The notes beneath the pieces are model-generated. The model was not told where the DNA came from and did no database searches. It saw only the letters and a list, made by a program, of their open reading frames with translations. From a bacterium (GTDB lineage Bacteria > Bdellovibrionota_C > UBA2361 > RFPC01): 45,421 nucleotides of DNA. Positions 16,992 through 24,518 of the stretch are shown here, one piece after another. Each line of letters begins with the position of its first letter. Position 1 is the stretch's first letter. The stretch is from contig RFPC01000011.1 in the NCBI GenBank assembly GCA_009926305.1, forward strand, positions 1 through 45,421, written 5' to 3'. Made by a program: the position numbers and the translations under genes.

Positions 16992-17528
16992 CTATCCTTT
17001 GGTGAGTAAACGGACAGAATCTCCGGTGAAGGCTGATACCACTGGCACTGGACCTGGTCCAAATGTTCTGTCGATAAGAGTCGCCCAGCAGAGAACGGGA
17101 ATTCCTCGGAGGGTCGCTTTCGTGTGTGCTTCGAGGCTTGAGCGAGCAGTAGTAATTACATCTGTTACCAGTACCGCATTTTTCCCTCTGTAGGTGGTGC
17201 CAAGTCCGTTTCCGATTTTACTTTCAAGGTACTGTTCTATCGGCACCAGTTTATGGCCTGGCAATCTTTCTGAGTACACTGCGCAGAGACGTTCAGCAAA
17301 AAAGCTATATCCTCCTGGGAGCTTCAGAAATAAATCGACTTCATTTGGCGATACAACGCTCTCTAGGCGTTGAGCGACATATTCAGCGCAGGTATTAAGG
17401 TCATCATCAGAGAGATCCTCAGTGCGATAGTAGGTAAAGCTTTCACACCTTCCTCCAATAGGGACTGGGTCTTGATAGCGTTCGGTGATCTTTGCAAATA
17501 TCTCATTTATATCTTCGACTTCCACCAT
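16992..17528 (-). CDS. Type I phosphoribosyltransferase, PyrE-like
   Basis: 178 residues. The PRPP-binding signature is present as NAVLVTDVITTARSS, in which the usual Gly of TTG is Ala. A central GGYSFFAERLCAVYSERLP helix and a C-terminal LIDRTFGP stretch resemble orotate phosphoribosyltransferase. PyrE converts orotate and PRPP to OMP; however, no other pyrimidine gene is adjacent, and the DVITTA variant means a different base or another PRTase role is possible. GAGG six bases ahead of the ATG supports the start. It is transcribed leftward, after the small exported-protein gene (112-base gap). Confidence 0.72.
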   Translation of the reverse strand: MVEVEDINEIFAKITERYQDPVPIGGRCESFTYYRTEDLSDDDLNTCAEYVAQRLESVVSPNEVDLFLKLPGGYSFFAERLCAVYSERLPGHKLVPIEQYLESKIGNGLGTTYRGKNAVLVTDVITTARSSLEAHTKATLRGIPVLCWATLIDRTFGPGPVPVVSAFTGDSVRLLTKG

Positions 17529-17639
17529 CTTCGCCTCTCTATTGTGAAATTGAGCCTGTTTGAAAATATTATTCCCTAATAACGAACGTAGAAGTTACAG
17601 GAATGCTGAGCTTCTGTCATGCGGAATCTTAGCAGAATG

Positions 17640-18059
17640 TTATCTCGTTGGACTCTTTGCTGCACTAAAGGCCACGGAGAGAGGAGCATTATGATTCTCT
17701 GGCTCAGAATAGAACACCGTCAGTTCTTGGAGTAGGCTTTCAACGGGCACATCGGCTGTCTCATAGAGTTGATTTATTCTATCGAGGCTCGTTAGAGCAC
17801 TCTCGGGGTTGGTTTCAATATGTTCTCTCAAGATTTGAATTACTTTGCGGGAGTCTTGAATCCCTTTTTGATACCCACTTAAGAACACCCTCTTTTCATT
17901 CTGTCGAAGAAGTTTCCATATCGGATAAAAACTCGTCTCGTTATCAGCGGAGAGGTTTCCTATGGGAGAGAAGGTAAGGCAGAATGCCGAGAGGAGCAGA
18001 AGGAGCAGGTATAAGCGTGGGGTGATTCGTTTGGGGAAATTTTTACTGCACGTTCTCAT
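17640..18059 (-). CDS. Hypothetical exported protein
   Basis: 139 residues, not recognised. A signal peptide is evident: basic start (MRTCSKNFPKR), a hydrophobic LYLLLLLLSAFCLTF core, and likely cleavage near LSA (residues about 36-39). The mature part is helical and hydrophilic. Leftward, upstream of the PRTase and divergent from ispG. The 232-base gap to ispG should contain both promoters. Confidence 0.6.
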   Translation of the reverse strand: MRTCSKNFPKRITPRLYLLLLLLSAFCLTFSPIGNLSADNETSFYPIWKLLRQNEKRVFLSGYQKGIQDSRKVIQILREHIETNPESALTSLDRINQLYETADVPVESLLQELTVFYSEPENHNAPLSVAFSAAKSPTR

Positions 18060-18291
18060 ACGGTATTCCTAACAATTTGAGGCTTTTTCCGAACTCCTGT
18101 CCACAAGATAGGAGATAGAGGTCTCCCAGGGAATGTGGATGAGACCCTTGCTCTGAGAGTCTCATATTACGGGGATGAGGGAAGAGTACGCCATATTATT
18201 CCTCCGGAACAGGGGAAGATAGATATGGCATAACCCTTTGACAGGAGAGTCTCTGGAGAAAAATTCTCGCCCGTGTCACAATCCAAGCATG

Positions 18292-19437
18292 CAGAACACA
18301 GGAAGTCATACAGACACAAGAGAAGTGGCGATCGGCTCCGTAGTCATAGGAGGCGGGCAGCCGATAGTCGTCCAATCGATGGCGGCAACAAAGACTCAAG
18401 ACCTTGACGCTACAGCGGAACAGATTGCGATGTTGGAAGAGGCTGGAGCAGGACTGATAAGAGTCGCAGTTGACAGCAAGAAGGACGTGGAAGCTTTGCG
18501 TTCCTTGAGACAATCAACCTCCGCTAACCTAGTAGTAGATCTACAAGAGAACTATCGTCTTGCCGAGAAGGTGGCCCCATTCGTTCAGAAGCTACGGTAC
18601 AATCCGGGCCATTTACATCATCACCAGCGAGAAGTCGCGGTAAAAGATAAAGTTAAGTTTCTCGTTGATCAAGCGGGAGAAAACGACTGTGCATTGAGAA
18701 TAGGAGTGAATTTCGGATCGTTAGATCCCTCTCTTAAGGCGCAGGATGAGAACCCCATGGAAGTGGCTCTGCGATCAGCAGATGAGCATATCTCATATAT
18801 GGAAGAGCTAAACTTCACTCGATTCGTTGTTTCATTAAAAAGCTCAGATCCTAATGCGGTAATACAAATAAACAAGTTATTCCATGTTCGGCACCCGAAA
18901 GTCCCTATCCATCTTGGTGTGACAGAGGCTGGGATGCTTCCTCTAGGGGAAATTAAGTCAAGAATTGCTTTTGAAAATCTGATCCCCTTTGGTATTGGCA
19001 ACACGATTAGAGTCTCGTTAACTTTACCATTCAAGGAAAAATACAGGGAAATTGAGGTAGGAAAAAAGATTCTTGCCGACATATCGGAAGGTCGATTTCG
19101 TTCCGTACCTCGCTTCGAACATGCGGGATTAAATATCATCTCGTGTCCATCATGCTCCCGGGTTGAGAACGAAGCCTTTATTGAGCTAGCTCAGAAGATA
19201 CGAGAAGTTACGGATTTCGCATCACAGGAAGACATTACTATTGCAGTAATGGGGTGTCGGGTGAATGGGCCTGGTGAGACTGATGAAGCGGACATTGGAC
19301 TGTGGTGCGCTCCTAACCATGTGAATCTTAAAAAGGGGACGGAGTTGGTAGGAGCCTTTGGGTACGATGAAGTGATCCCTCGAGTTCTTCAAGAGATAGA
19401 ATGTATGATAGAGGAACGGAGCGCGAGTAAATCTTAA
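18292..19437 (+). CDS. ispG: 4-hydroxy-3-methylbut-2-enyl diphosphate synthase
   Basis: 381 residues from the ATG at 18292. IspG makes HMBPP from MEcPP in the MEP isoprenoid pathway using a 4Fe-4S cluster. Cluster ligands are all present: C285, C288, C322 and E329 (motifs SCPSCSR and GCRVNGPGE), with spacing very like E. coli (270, 273, 305, 312). The TIM-barrel start [19 protein letters not shown] is canonical. In place of the NPGNIG loop it has [11 protein letters not shown]. An in-frame TTG at 18238 would add 18 residues; I prefer 18292 because its N-terminus matches E. coli in length, though neither has a clear ribosome site. Cytosolic. The pseudokinase-like gene follows after 41 bases. 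Confidence 0.95.
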   Translation, partial: QNTGSHTDTREVAIGSVVIGGGQPIVVQSMAATKTQDLDATAEQIAMLEEAGAGLIRVAVDSKKDVEALRSLRQSTSANLVVDLQENYRLAEKVAPFVQKLRYNPGHLHHHQREVAVKDKVKFLVDQAGENDCALRIGVNFGSLDPSLKAQDENPMEVALRSADEHISYMEELNFTRFVVSLKSSDPNAVIQINKLFHVRHPKVPIHLGVTEAGMLPLGEIKSRIAFENLIPFGIGNTIRVSLTLPFKEKYREIEVGKKILADISEGRFRSVPRFEHAGLNIISCPSCSRVENEAFIELAQKIREVTDFASQEDITIAVMGCRVNGPGETDEADIGLWCAPNHVNLKKGTELVGAFGYDEVIPRVLQEIECMIEERSASKS

Positions 19438-19478
19438 AGAATATTACTGCGCGCTGGCCCGTAAATATGTGACGCTTT

Positions 19479-21593
19479 ATGGATAACGTGTATAGAGAAG
19501 TCGGGATTCAAGAAATCTCGACAGAAGATCTCTCTTCTTTTGAAGAAGCAAAGCGTTTTCTTGATTTGGATGGGCCAGTGCTTGGGGGTTTCATATCCTC
19601 TTCTCTTGTTGGGAATCCAAGGCTTTTAATTCTTCAAGACAGGGCTACTTGGTTGTTACGAGTTGAGAAAATCCCAGCTCGGATAGCTGCTATTGCTGTT
19701 CCTTTCTTTGGCCGAATGGCTCGCTTGTATCAGGATCGCATGAAAGCAGCCTCGCAAAAAGGATTACTCTTTTTTTCAAGACCATTTTTTAGCCAGGGAG
19801 ATTGTGCCACTTCTCTCTTTAAGACGTTGTCAGAACGGGACAAGACCCATCACTTCTTGAATCTCGTTGGCGAATTAGATCATCTTCATCGTCACGGATT
19901 TTTTCATGGAAATCTGTCGCTAGATAATTTGGCATTGTGGAAGGAAAAGCTCGTCTTGCTTGATCCCGGAGTAGACTTTCTGTGTTCTGCATCGGCAAAA
20001 GTATTATCATCCCATCCGGAAGAAGTTACGCGAGAAGCCCAGAGCAAAGATCTGTCAGACTTTGTGAGTTTATTGTTGAGGGAGCTCCCATCGCTAAAAG
20101 ATGCTGTGGAAGACATCACTCCCAATCTTGATGTCCTGAGGTCGATTCTCGAAACACTTCTTATCGAACCTCTAGGCAAAGAGGAGAGCTTGAATAGGAG
20201 CTCCCCAGATCATTCCCAGAAGAGCAGATTTCTTCCTCGAGTAATTATCGTAACGGTTTCCGTAGTGGCATTCTTATTTGGATATTTCTCGTTTCAAGAT
20301 CAGACGCTCTGGAAAATCCTCTGGAATGATGGTGCGCACCAAGAGCTCCAAGGTGACTGGAATTCAGGTGAGCCGGCGAGACTGCAAAAGGTAGCGCGTA
20401 AAGCCGCGATGGAGAGCGATGTCGCCGCGCAGACTGTGATTCTGGAAGCTCAAGAACCTGATATATTGAGCCAGTTTTTCCATCAACCGCTCAGGGTTGC
20501 TCTTAATGCTGGGTGGTATGACGAGTTCTCAGAAGAGGAGAAGGCATCGCTGTTTACTTTCGTATTGGCTCCTATACTGCGTGATGAAATAAATAGTATT
20601 CCAGATCTCAGCTCGCTGCATTACGGAGTCGCCCTATCTCTGTTAGCTGGATTGCCCGCTTCTCAAAGCCCGGAGATGCTCTTTCGAGTACTAGAGGCTC
20701 AAAAAGCAAGACTGCCAGTGCCCTATGGGCTTGCTCTCGATATCCTTTCTGTTGAATCAAAAGAAGCAGCAGCTAAGCTTTTCAGAGCCTTTGCTCGGAT
20801 TGCGACCCTGGGGATAGATTCCCAAACCCTTCGCATTTATATTCCCTCGACCCTTCAGGAGACGGATGTGCGTCTGCGAGTCAAGCTTATTTTACTAGGC
20901 TTAACTGAGGATGAGAGAGGAGCATTGTGGGAGTTTCTTCGCGAGATAGCAGGAGCAAGGCAGTCTGTAGGATGGTTTATCACGGATTCATTAGCAGGAT
21001 GGAATTCACTCCCAGCGCAGCGACTTCTTGAAATTAGCTATGCAACGAAAGATTTTGATGGTCTGACGGTTCAGCAGTTGGGAGACCTTCTTGTAGCGCC
21101 GTTTCTTGAACCCGATAGGACTGTAATGCTCATTCAAGAGATTGCGTCTTCTGCGAATATACCGAAACTCGAGGAGTTTTTAGCCGTCTTATCAAAGGAT
21201 ACGACTTTCTCTCGAGACCAGGTGATTACTCTCCTTTCTGGCCTTATGCTTCGGGGAGATGCGCGTTATGCTTTTCTTGCGAAATGGTTCGAGACAACAC
21301 CTGCCCCAGAATCAGTACTTCAGTTGCTGATAGCTTCCAAGGATATGCCCCAGTTCGATTTTTTTTCTCTGCCTGCATCTCGTTACTTAAAGGAGAGCAC
21401 GGACTGGAGAATTACAACTGAAGAGTTAGATGCGTTGTCGGATCATATTGATCCCCTTGCTCGTGGGATTGCATATTCTCGAGCCTCAGCGGCTAACCCA
21501 GCTCAGCGGCGACTCCTTGAGCGTCGTCAGAAGCTCGAAAATAACGATGCCTTAAGAAAATTAATTATTTCAAAGCTCTCTCGTACTCAATAA
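19479..21593 (+). CDS. Membrane-anchored pseudokinase-like protein with large periplasmic part
   Basis: 704 residues. Residues about 35-230 look like a degenerate protein kinase fold. FFHGNLSLDNLAL stands where active kinases have HGDLKPEN, so the catalytic Asp is N145 (N150 kept). LLDPG (D162-P-G) stands for DFG. A single membrane helix at about 253-272 follows, then 430 residues of helical, possibly TPR/HEAT-like sequence with no known motif that would face the periplasm. That topology resembles bacterial Ser/Thr kinase receptors, but with a catalytic-loop substitution. It begins 41 bases after ispG, so cotranscription is likely, and converges on the M23 gene. Exact function cannot be read. 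Confidence 0.65.
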   Translation: MDNVYREVGIQEISTEDLSSFEEAKRFLDLDGPVLGGFISSSLVGNPRLLILQDRATWLLRVEKIPARIAAIAVPFFGRMARLYQDRMKAASQKGLLFFSRPFFSQGDCATSLFKTLSERDKTHHFLNLVGELDHLHRHGFFHGNLSLDNLALWKEKLVLLDPGVDFLCSASAKVLSSHPEEVTREAQSKDLSDFVSLLLRELPSLKDAVEDITPNLDVLRSILETLLIEPLGKEESLNRSSPDHSQKSRFLPRVIIVTVSVVAFLFGYFSFQDQTLWKILWNDGAHQELQGDWNSGEPARLQKVARKAAMESDVAAQTVILEAQEPDILSQFFHQPLRVALNAGWYDEFSEEEKASLFTFVLAPILRDEINSIPDLSSLHYGVALSLLAGLPASQSPEMLFRVLEAQKARLPVPYGLALDILSVESKEAAAKLFRAFARIATLGIDSQTLRIYIPSTLQETDVRLRVKLILLGLTEDERGALWEFLREIAGARQSVGWFITDSLAGWNSLPAQRLLEISYATKDFDGLTVQQLGDLLVAPFLEPDRTVMLIQEIASSANIPKLEEFLAVLSKDTTFSRDQVITLLSGLMLRGDARYAFLAKWFETTPAPESVLQLLIASKDMPQFDFFSLPASRYLKESTDWRITTEELDALSDHIDPLARGIAYSRASAANPAQRRLLERRQKLENNDALRKLIISKLSRTQ

Positions 21594-21643
21594 GTAAGAG
21601 AGCATTAGGGTTTCACCCCATTTTTGCGCACTTCAGGAAGGTC

Positions 21644-22228
21644 TTAACCTAAACCCTTATGAGCAATGTGGGGAAACAGTAAAAGAGGATCGAGAGGCTT
21701 GCCCTCATGACGTATCTCAAGATGGAGATGCGGCCCTGTTACTCTTCCTGTTTTTCCTGCAGCACCTATCAGTTGACCAGTCGAAACCTGTTCGCCAGGA
21801 GAAACCTGAATTGAATGTAAATGGCCATAGTGACTCGTAATATCATCTTCATGCTGGATAACAACAAGATTTCCATAGGCTCCGAACTCATCAGCAAATA
21901 CAACTCTTCCTGTTCGAATTGCTCGAATCGGCGCTTCTACAGGCACCGCCAGATCAAGTCCATGATGATGCCTCTTTTCTTGAATTACAGGATGAGTTCG
22001 CATTCCAAAACGACTTGAGATGCGGGTGCCTACGAGAGGATACACCGTGGTGCCACGATCTTTGAATGACTGAAGAAGACTTTCTATGTCATGAGATTCA
22101 CTGACTGCTGTGTTTGTGAAGCATAAGAGGAGGATGGCAATGAAGTAGAATTTCGAAATTTCACTGAGATAAGCTCTTTTCAGAAAGAGGCTGCTAACGA
22201 TGACGTGGTGAGAGTACATCAGCTTCAT
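21644..22228 (-). CDS. Exported M23 family peptidoglycan endopeptidase
   Basis: 194 residues. Hydrophobic signal sequence at about 26-44. LytM/M23 domain at about 62-185 with the zinc ligands H88 and D92 (HHGLD) and HxH at 167-169, plus HYGHLH at 133-138. These enzymes cut peptide crosslinks of peptidoglycan. All key residues are present, so activity is expected. Its ATG overlaps the stop of the SH3 gene (ATGA), so it is the last coupled gene of the leftward block. In F-like secretion systems a wall-opening enzyme is needed; this one may take that role (inference), or it may be an ordinary cell-division hydrolase. Confidence 0.88.
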   Translation of the reverse strand: MKLMYSHHVIVSSLFLKRAYLSEISKFYFIAILLLCFTNTAVSESHDIESLLQSFKDRGTTVYPLVGTRISSRFGMRTHPVIQEKRHHHGLDLAVPVEAPIRAIRTGRVVFADEFGAYGNLVVIQHEDDITSHYGHLHSIQVSPGEQVSTGQLIGAAGKTGRVTGPHLHLEIRHEGKPLDPLLLFPHIAHKGLG

Positions 22229-23142
22229 GAGGCATCCGCTGTGGCGTCGTGGAATCCTCTGATTCGCATTATAGGATTCGGTCGCGCGTCCACTTCAGGA
22301 CCAAAGTGAATAACGGTACCAGAAATCCAGGCTCGCTCGCCTGTTGGAGCAATTACGCGATACCAGTTGCCCCTTCGCATCTCAACCACGAGACGTGAGC
22401 GTTGAGAAACAGTCAGCAGAACTGAGTTGTTCAATCCTGGCCCTGTCCTGAGATTTGCTTTTTTCGCAGTCACGGTTGCAATGGAAAGTTTTTGAGACAT
22501 ATCAGTCATCGATTCAGCTTTTGTAGGAGTATCCTTAACATGTTCTTCCAATTTTGAGCGATGTAACATTTCAGCTTTAGATGGAGATTCTACGATGTTT
22601 GCTTTCCTTTGAATCGTTTGAATGCTCTTAATATTTCTCTTTTCTATAATATGAGAGAGCCGTTCGACTTCGGTTTCAGCAAGTAAGAGGTCATCGTGCG
22701 TCTTCTCGAGTTTGGCCAATACTTGCCCAAGCTTTTGTTCAACTCCTAATAGCCGTTTTTCTAGGGTTGCCTTTGAGGCTTTGAGTGATTCAATTGTCTG
22801 CTGTTGGGTATCAATAGTGAGTGCAAGCTCTTCCTGAGGCTGATCTGATGCAGGAGTCGGAAGAAGTTTCCGCGCTTCTGCCAGGGTATCATTTTCTTCT
22901 TGCGCTTCAGGAGAAAGGATCTCTCTGTTTTCTGCTCTGAAGGTTGAATCGGCATTTTGCACGGGCAGGTTGCTATCTGTTGTATTGATTAAGCTCAGAA
23001 GTGCAGCCTCTTCAGCTTGGAGGGTAGCCGGGGTGACCTCATTCTCTCTGAGGGGGCTTGCCTCTTCTTGGGCTTTCGCATGAGGAGACGCGAGAGTAGA
23101 GAAGAGAAAAAGCAATACAAGACAAGAGCGCATTTTCAACAT
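22225..23142 (-). CDS. Exported coiled-coil protein with C-terminal bacterial SH3 domain
   Basis: 305 residues. Signal peptide at 1-24 (core LVLLFLFSTLA, cleavage near AKA). Residues about 105-175 form a coiled coil (TIDTQQQTIESLKASKATLEKRL and on). Residues about 220-285 are an SH3b domain, with ANLRTGPGLNNSVLLTV, WYRVIAPTGERAWI. Coiled coil plus SH3b followed by a coupled M23 peptidase gene recalls EnvC/NlpD-type wall modules split over two genes: one binds the wall, the other cuts. GAGG eight bases before the ATG is a fair ribosome site. Confidence 0.78.
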   Translation of the reverse strand: MLKMRSCLVLLFLFSTLASPHAKAQEEASPLRENEVTPATLQAEEAALLSLINTTDSNLPVQNADSTFRAENREILSPEAQEENDTLAEARKLLPTPASDQPQEELALTIDTQQQTIESLKASKATLEKRLLGVEQKLGQVLAKLEKTHDDLLLAETEVERLSHIIEKRNIKSIQTIQRKANIVESPSKAEMLHRSKLEEHVKDTPTKAESMTDMSQKLSIATVTAKKANLRTGPGLNNSVLLTVSQRSRLVVEMRRGNWYRVIAPTGERAWISGTVIHFGPEVDARPNPIMRIRGFHDATADAS

Positions 23143-23194
23143 CGTTAAAACCTCAATTCATATTTAGTCGGAGGAGATCCTATTCAAACCCTCT

Positions 23195-23725
23195 CTAATG
23201 TTGTGAGGAGTTTGATGAGGTTTGTGCTGTTTTTTGTCGATTATCTCTCTCTCGTTGAATCATTTCGAGCACTTCTTCAGGTGCTGCTATCCCTTTAAGA
23301 GTTATTTCTAGGGTTCCAGTAGCAGCTGTACCCACATGGATGCTCCCAATATCCAGAAATCTCTCAATAATTGTCTGATTTTTCTGTACGGTTCGTATGT
23401 CTTCAAACCATACCCTTGTAAGTTTTATTCGTAGTTCTAGGAGACCCTTCTCAAACTCTATTCCTCTTTGGTTAATGGTGTATCTCACGTTGTATATCCG
23501 AAAGATTGCAGAACCGATGGTAATCAGGGGGATTAACCAGAAAAGTGGCAGAGCCATGCGATAAGAGGTCTCTCCAATCTGAAACAGCTCGCCGTCAATG
23601 ATAGACCAGGGGAATATCCTGGTCAGCGTAACAGCGAGGATAGACATAACGATGAATACTACAACAGTAATGACCTCAGAGCGCCAAGTTTTTGTAATAT
23701 GAATTGCATCGCTTTCTGCCTTCAC
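23195..23725 (-). CDS. Membrane protein with bacterial PH (bPH2/YdbS-like) domain
   Basis: 176 residues. Two membrane helices (about 16-38 and 55-75) then a PH domain of the YdbS/YdbT type: RYTINQRGIEFEKGLLELRIKLTRVWFEDI, and a strand-rich LDIGSIHVGTAATGTLEITLKGIAAPEE. The start is the GTG at 23723-23725 with AGGT six bases upstream. Such domains are found in membrane proteins of unknown function. Here it lies between the one-TM protein and the SH3 protein at the tail of the secretion block; whether it belongs to the apparatus is unclear. Confidence 0.72.
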   Translation of the reverse strand: MKAESDAIHITKTWRSEVITVVVFIVMSILAVTLTRIFPWSIIDGELFQIGETSYRMALPLFWLIPLITIGSAIFRIYNVRYTINQRGIEFEKGLLELRIKLTRVWFEDIRTVQKNQTIIERFLDIGSIHVGTAATGTLEITLKGIAAPEEVLEMIQRERDNRQKTAQTSSNSSQH

Positions 23726-23755
23726 TGATGTACCTGTGAGTGAGTATTGTTGCTG

Positions 23756-24133
23756 CTAACGCATCCCGAGAGACTTTTCAATATCATCAAGCGCTGAATG
23801 ATGCGGTTGATTCTGATCCGGCTGCTTTTGAGGAGCCTGGGTTCCTAGCAGTGAGTCTAAGTCATGGCTAGTGTTAGAGGAAGATCCTTTTGGTGCCCCA
23901 TGATGCTGCGGTGGACGTTGCTGAACTTTTTGAGTGCCCACTGAACCGGCGCTTCTCTGCTGCATGAGTAGCGATGATTCTGAAATAGGAGTTGGCGAAG
24001 ATACGGTTCGAGAGGAGAAAGATCCACCAGAGGCTCTCCAGACACCGAAGATAACGGCAATAACAACTATTGTGAAGAGGTGCGTTTTGTTTTGAAAAGG
24101 CGCGACCACGTTTCGAATGCTGATGAGTGCCAT
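23756..24133 (-). CDS. Small one-pass membrane protein with Pro/Gln-rich tail
   Basis: 125 residues, unrecognised. One membrane helix near residues 18-33 after a short cytosolic N-terminus, then a low-complexity Ser/Gln/Pro/His region to the end (QQRPPQHHG, LGTQAPQKQPDQNQPHH). This is a VirB10- or TrbI-like layout in miniature but without a folded end domain. AGGAAGG five bases before the ATG is a strong ribosome site. Embedded in the secretion operon between the third lipoprotein and the PH protein, so probably a system-specific accessory. Confidence 0.6.
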   Translation of the reverse strand: MALISIRNVVAPFQNKTHLFTIVVIAVIFGVWRASGGSFSSRTVSSPTPISESSLLMQQRSAGSVGTQKVQQRPPQHHGAPKGSSSNTSHDLDSLLGTQAPQKQPDQNQPHHSALDDIEKSLGMR

Positions 24134-24193
24134 GTAAACCTTCCTTCTTTGCCCTAAGAGCGACTCAATATCTATTCCACTATGGAGTGTATC

Positions 24194-24499
24194 CTAGTTA
24201 TCTCCTGATCGATAGTATTTCCATCGTCCTTGTCTAATTTCAACAACCTCTTGATGTGCCGGACGATAGTATATTCCGTCTGGATCAAGTCCAGGCGGTA
24301 CTTCAATGACATCAACCATCGGCTCTTCCCAGACATACTCTACGACTCCAGGTGCGGTACGAACAGGTTGCTGTGATAGTTGCGACAGTATTACTTCGTG
24401 AGGGGTTGAGATATGCTGTGCTTTTTTATGTGCACTACATCCACTTGTTCCCAGCGATGCTACCATGACGAATGTTGATAAGAATAAAAATTTTCTCAT
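24194..24499 (-). CDS. Small lipoprotein of the secretion operon
   Basis: 101 residues from the ATG at 24497-24499, chosen because AGGAGG at 24509-24514 lies nine bases upstream and a lipoprotein signal begins right there. Lipobox LGTSGC with the acylated Cys at about residue 21. The C-terminal half carries a Pro/Tyr-rich block (VPPGLDPDGIYYRPAHQEVVEI). It follows the TraC-like ATPase gene by 19 bases. A longer in-frame start overlapping the ATPase gene (24529) is less likely. Not recognised; with two more lipoproteins upstream it may help anchor an outer-membrane complex. Confidence 0.7.
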   Translation of the reverse strand: MRKFLFLSTFVMVASLGTSGCSAHKKAQHISTPHEVILSQLSQQPVRTAPGVVEYVWEEPMVDVIEVPPGLDPDGIYYRPAHQEVVEIRQGRWKYYRSGDN

Positions 24500-24518
24500 T
24501 TGACTCTTCCTCCTATAC

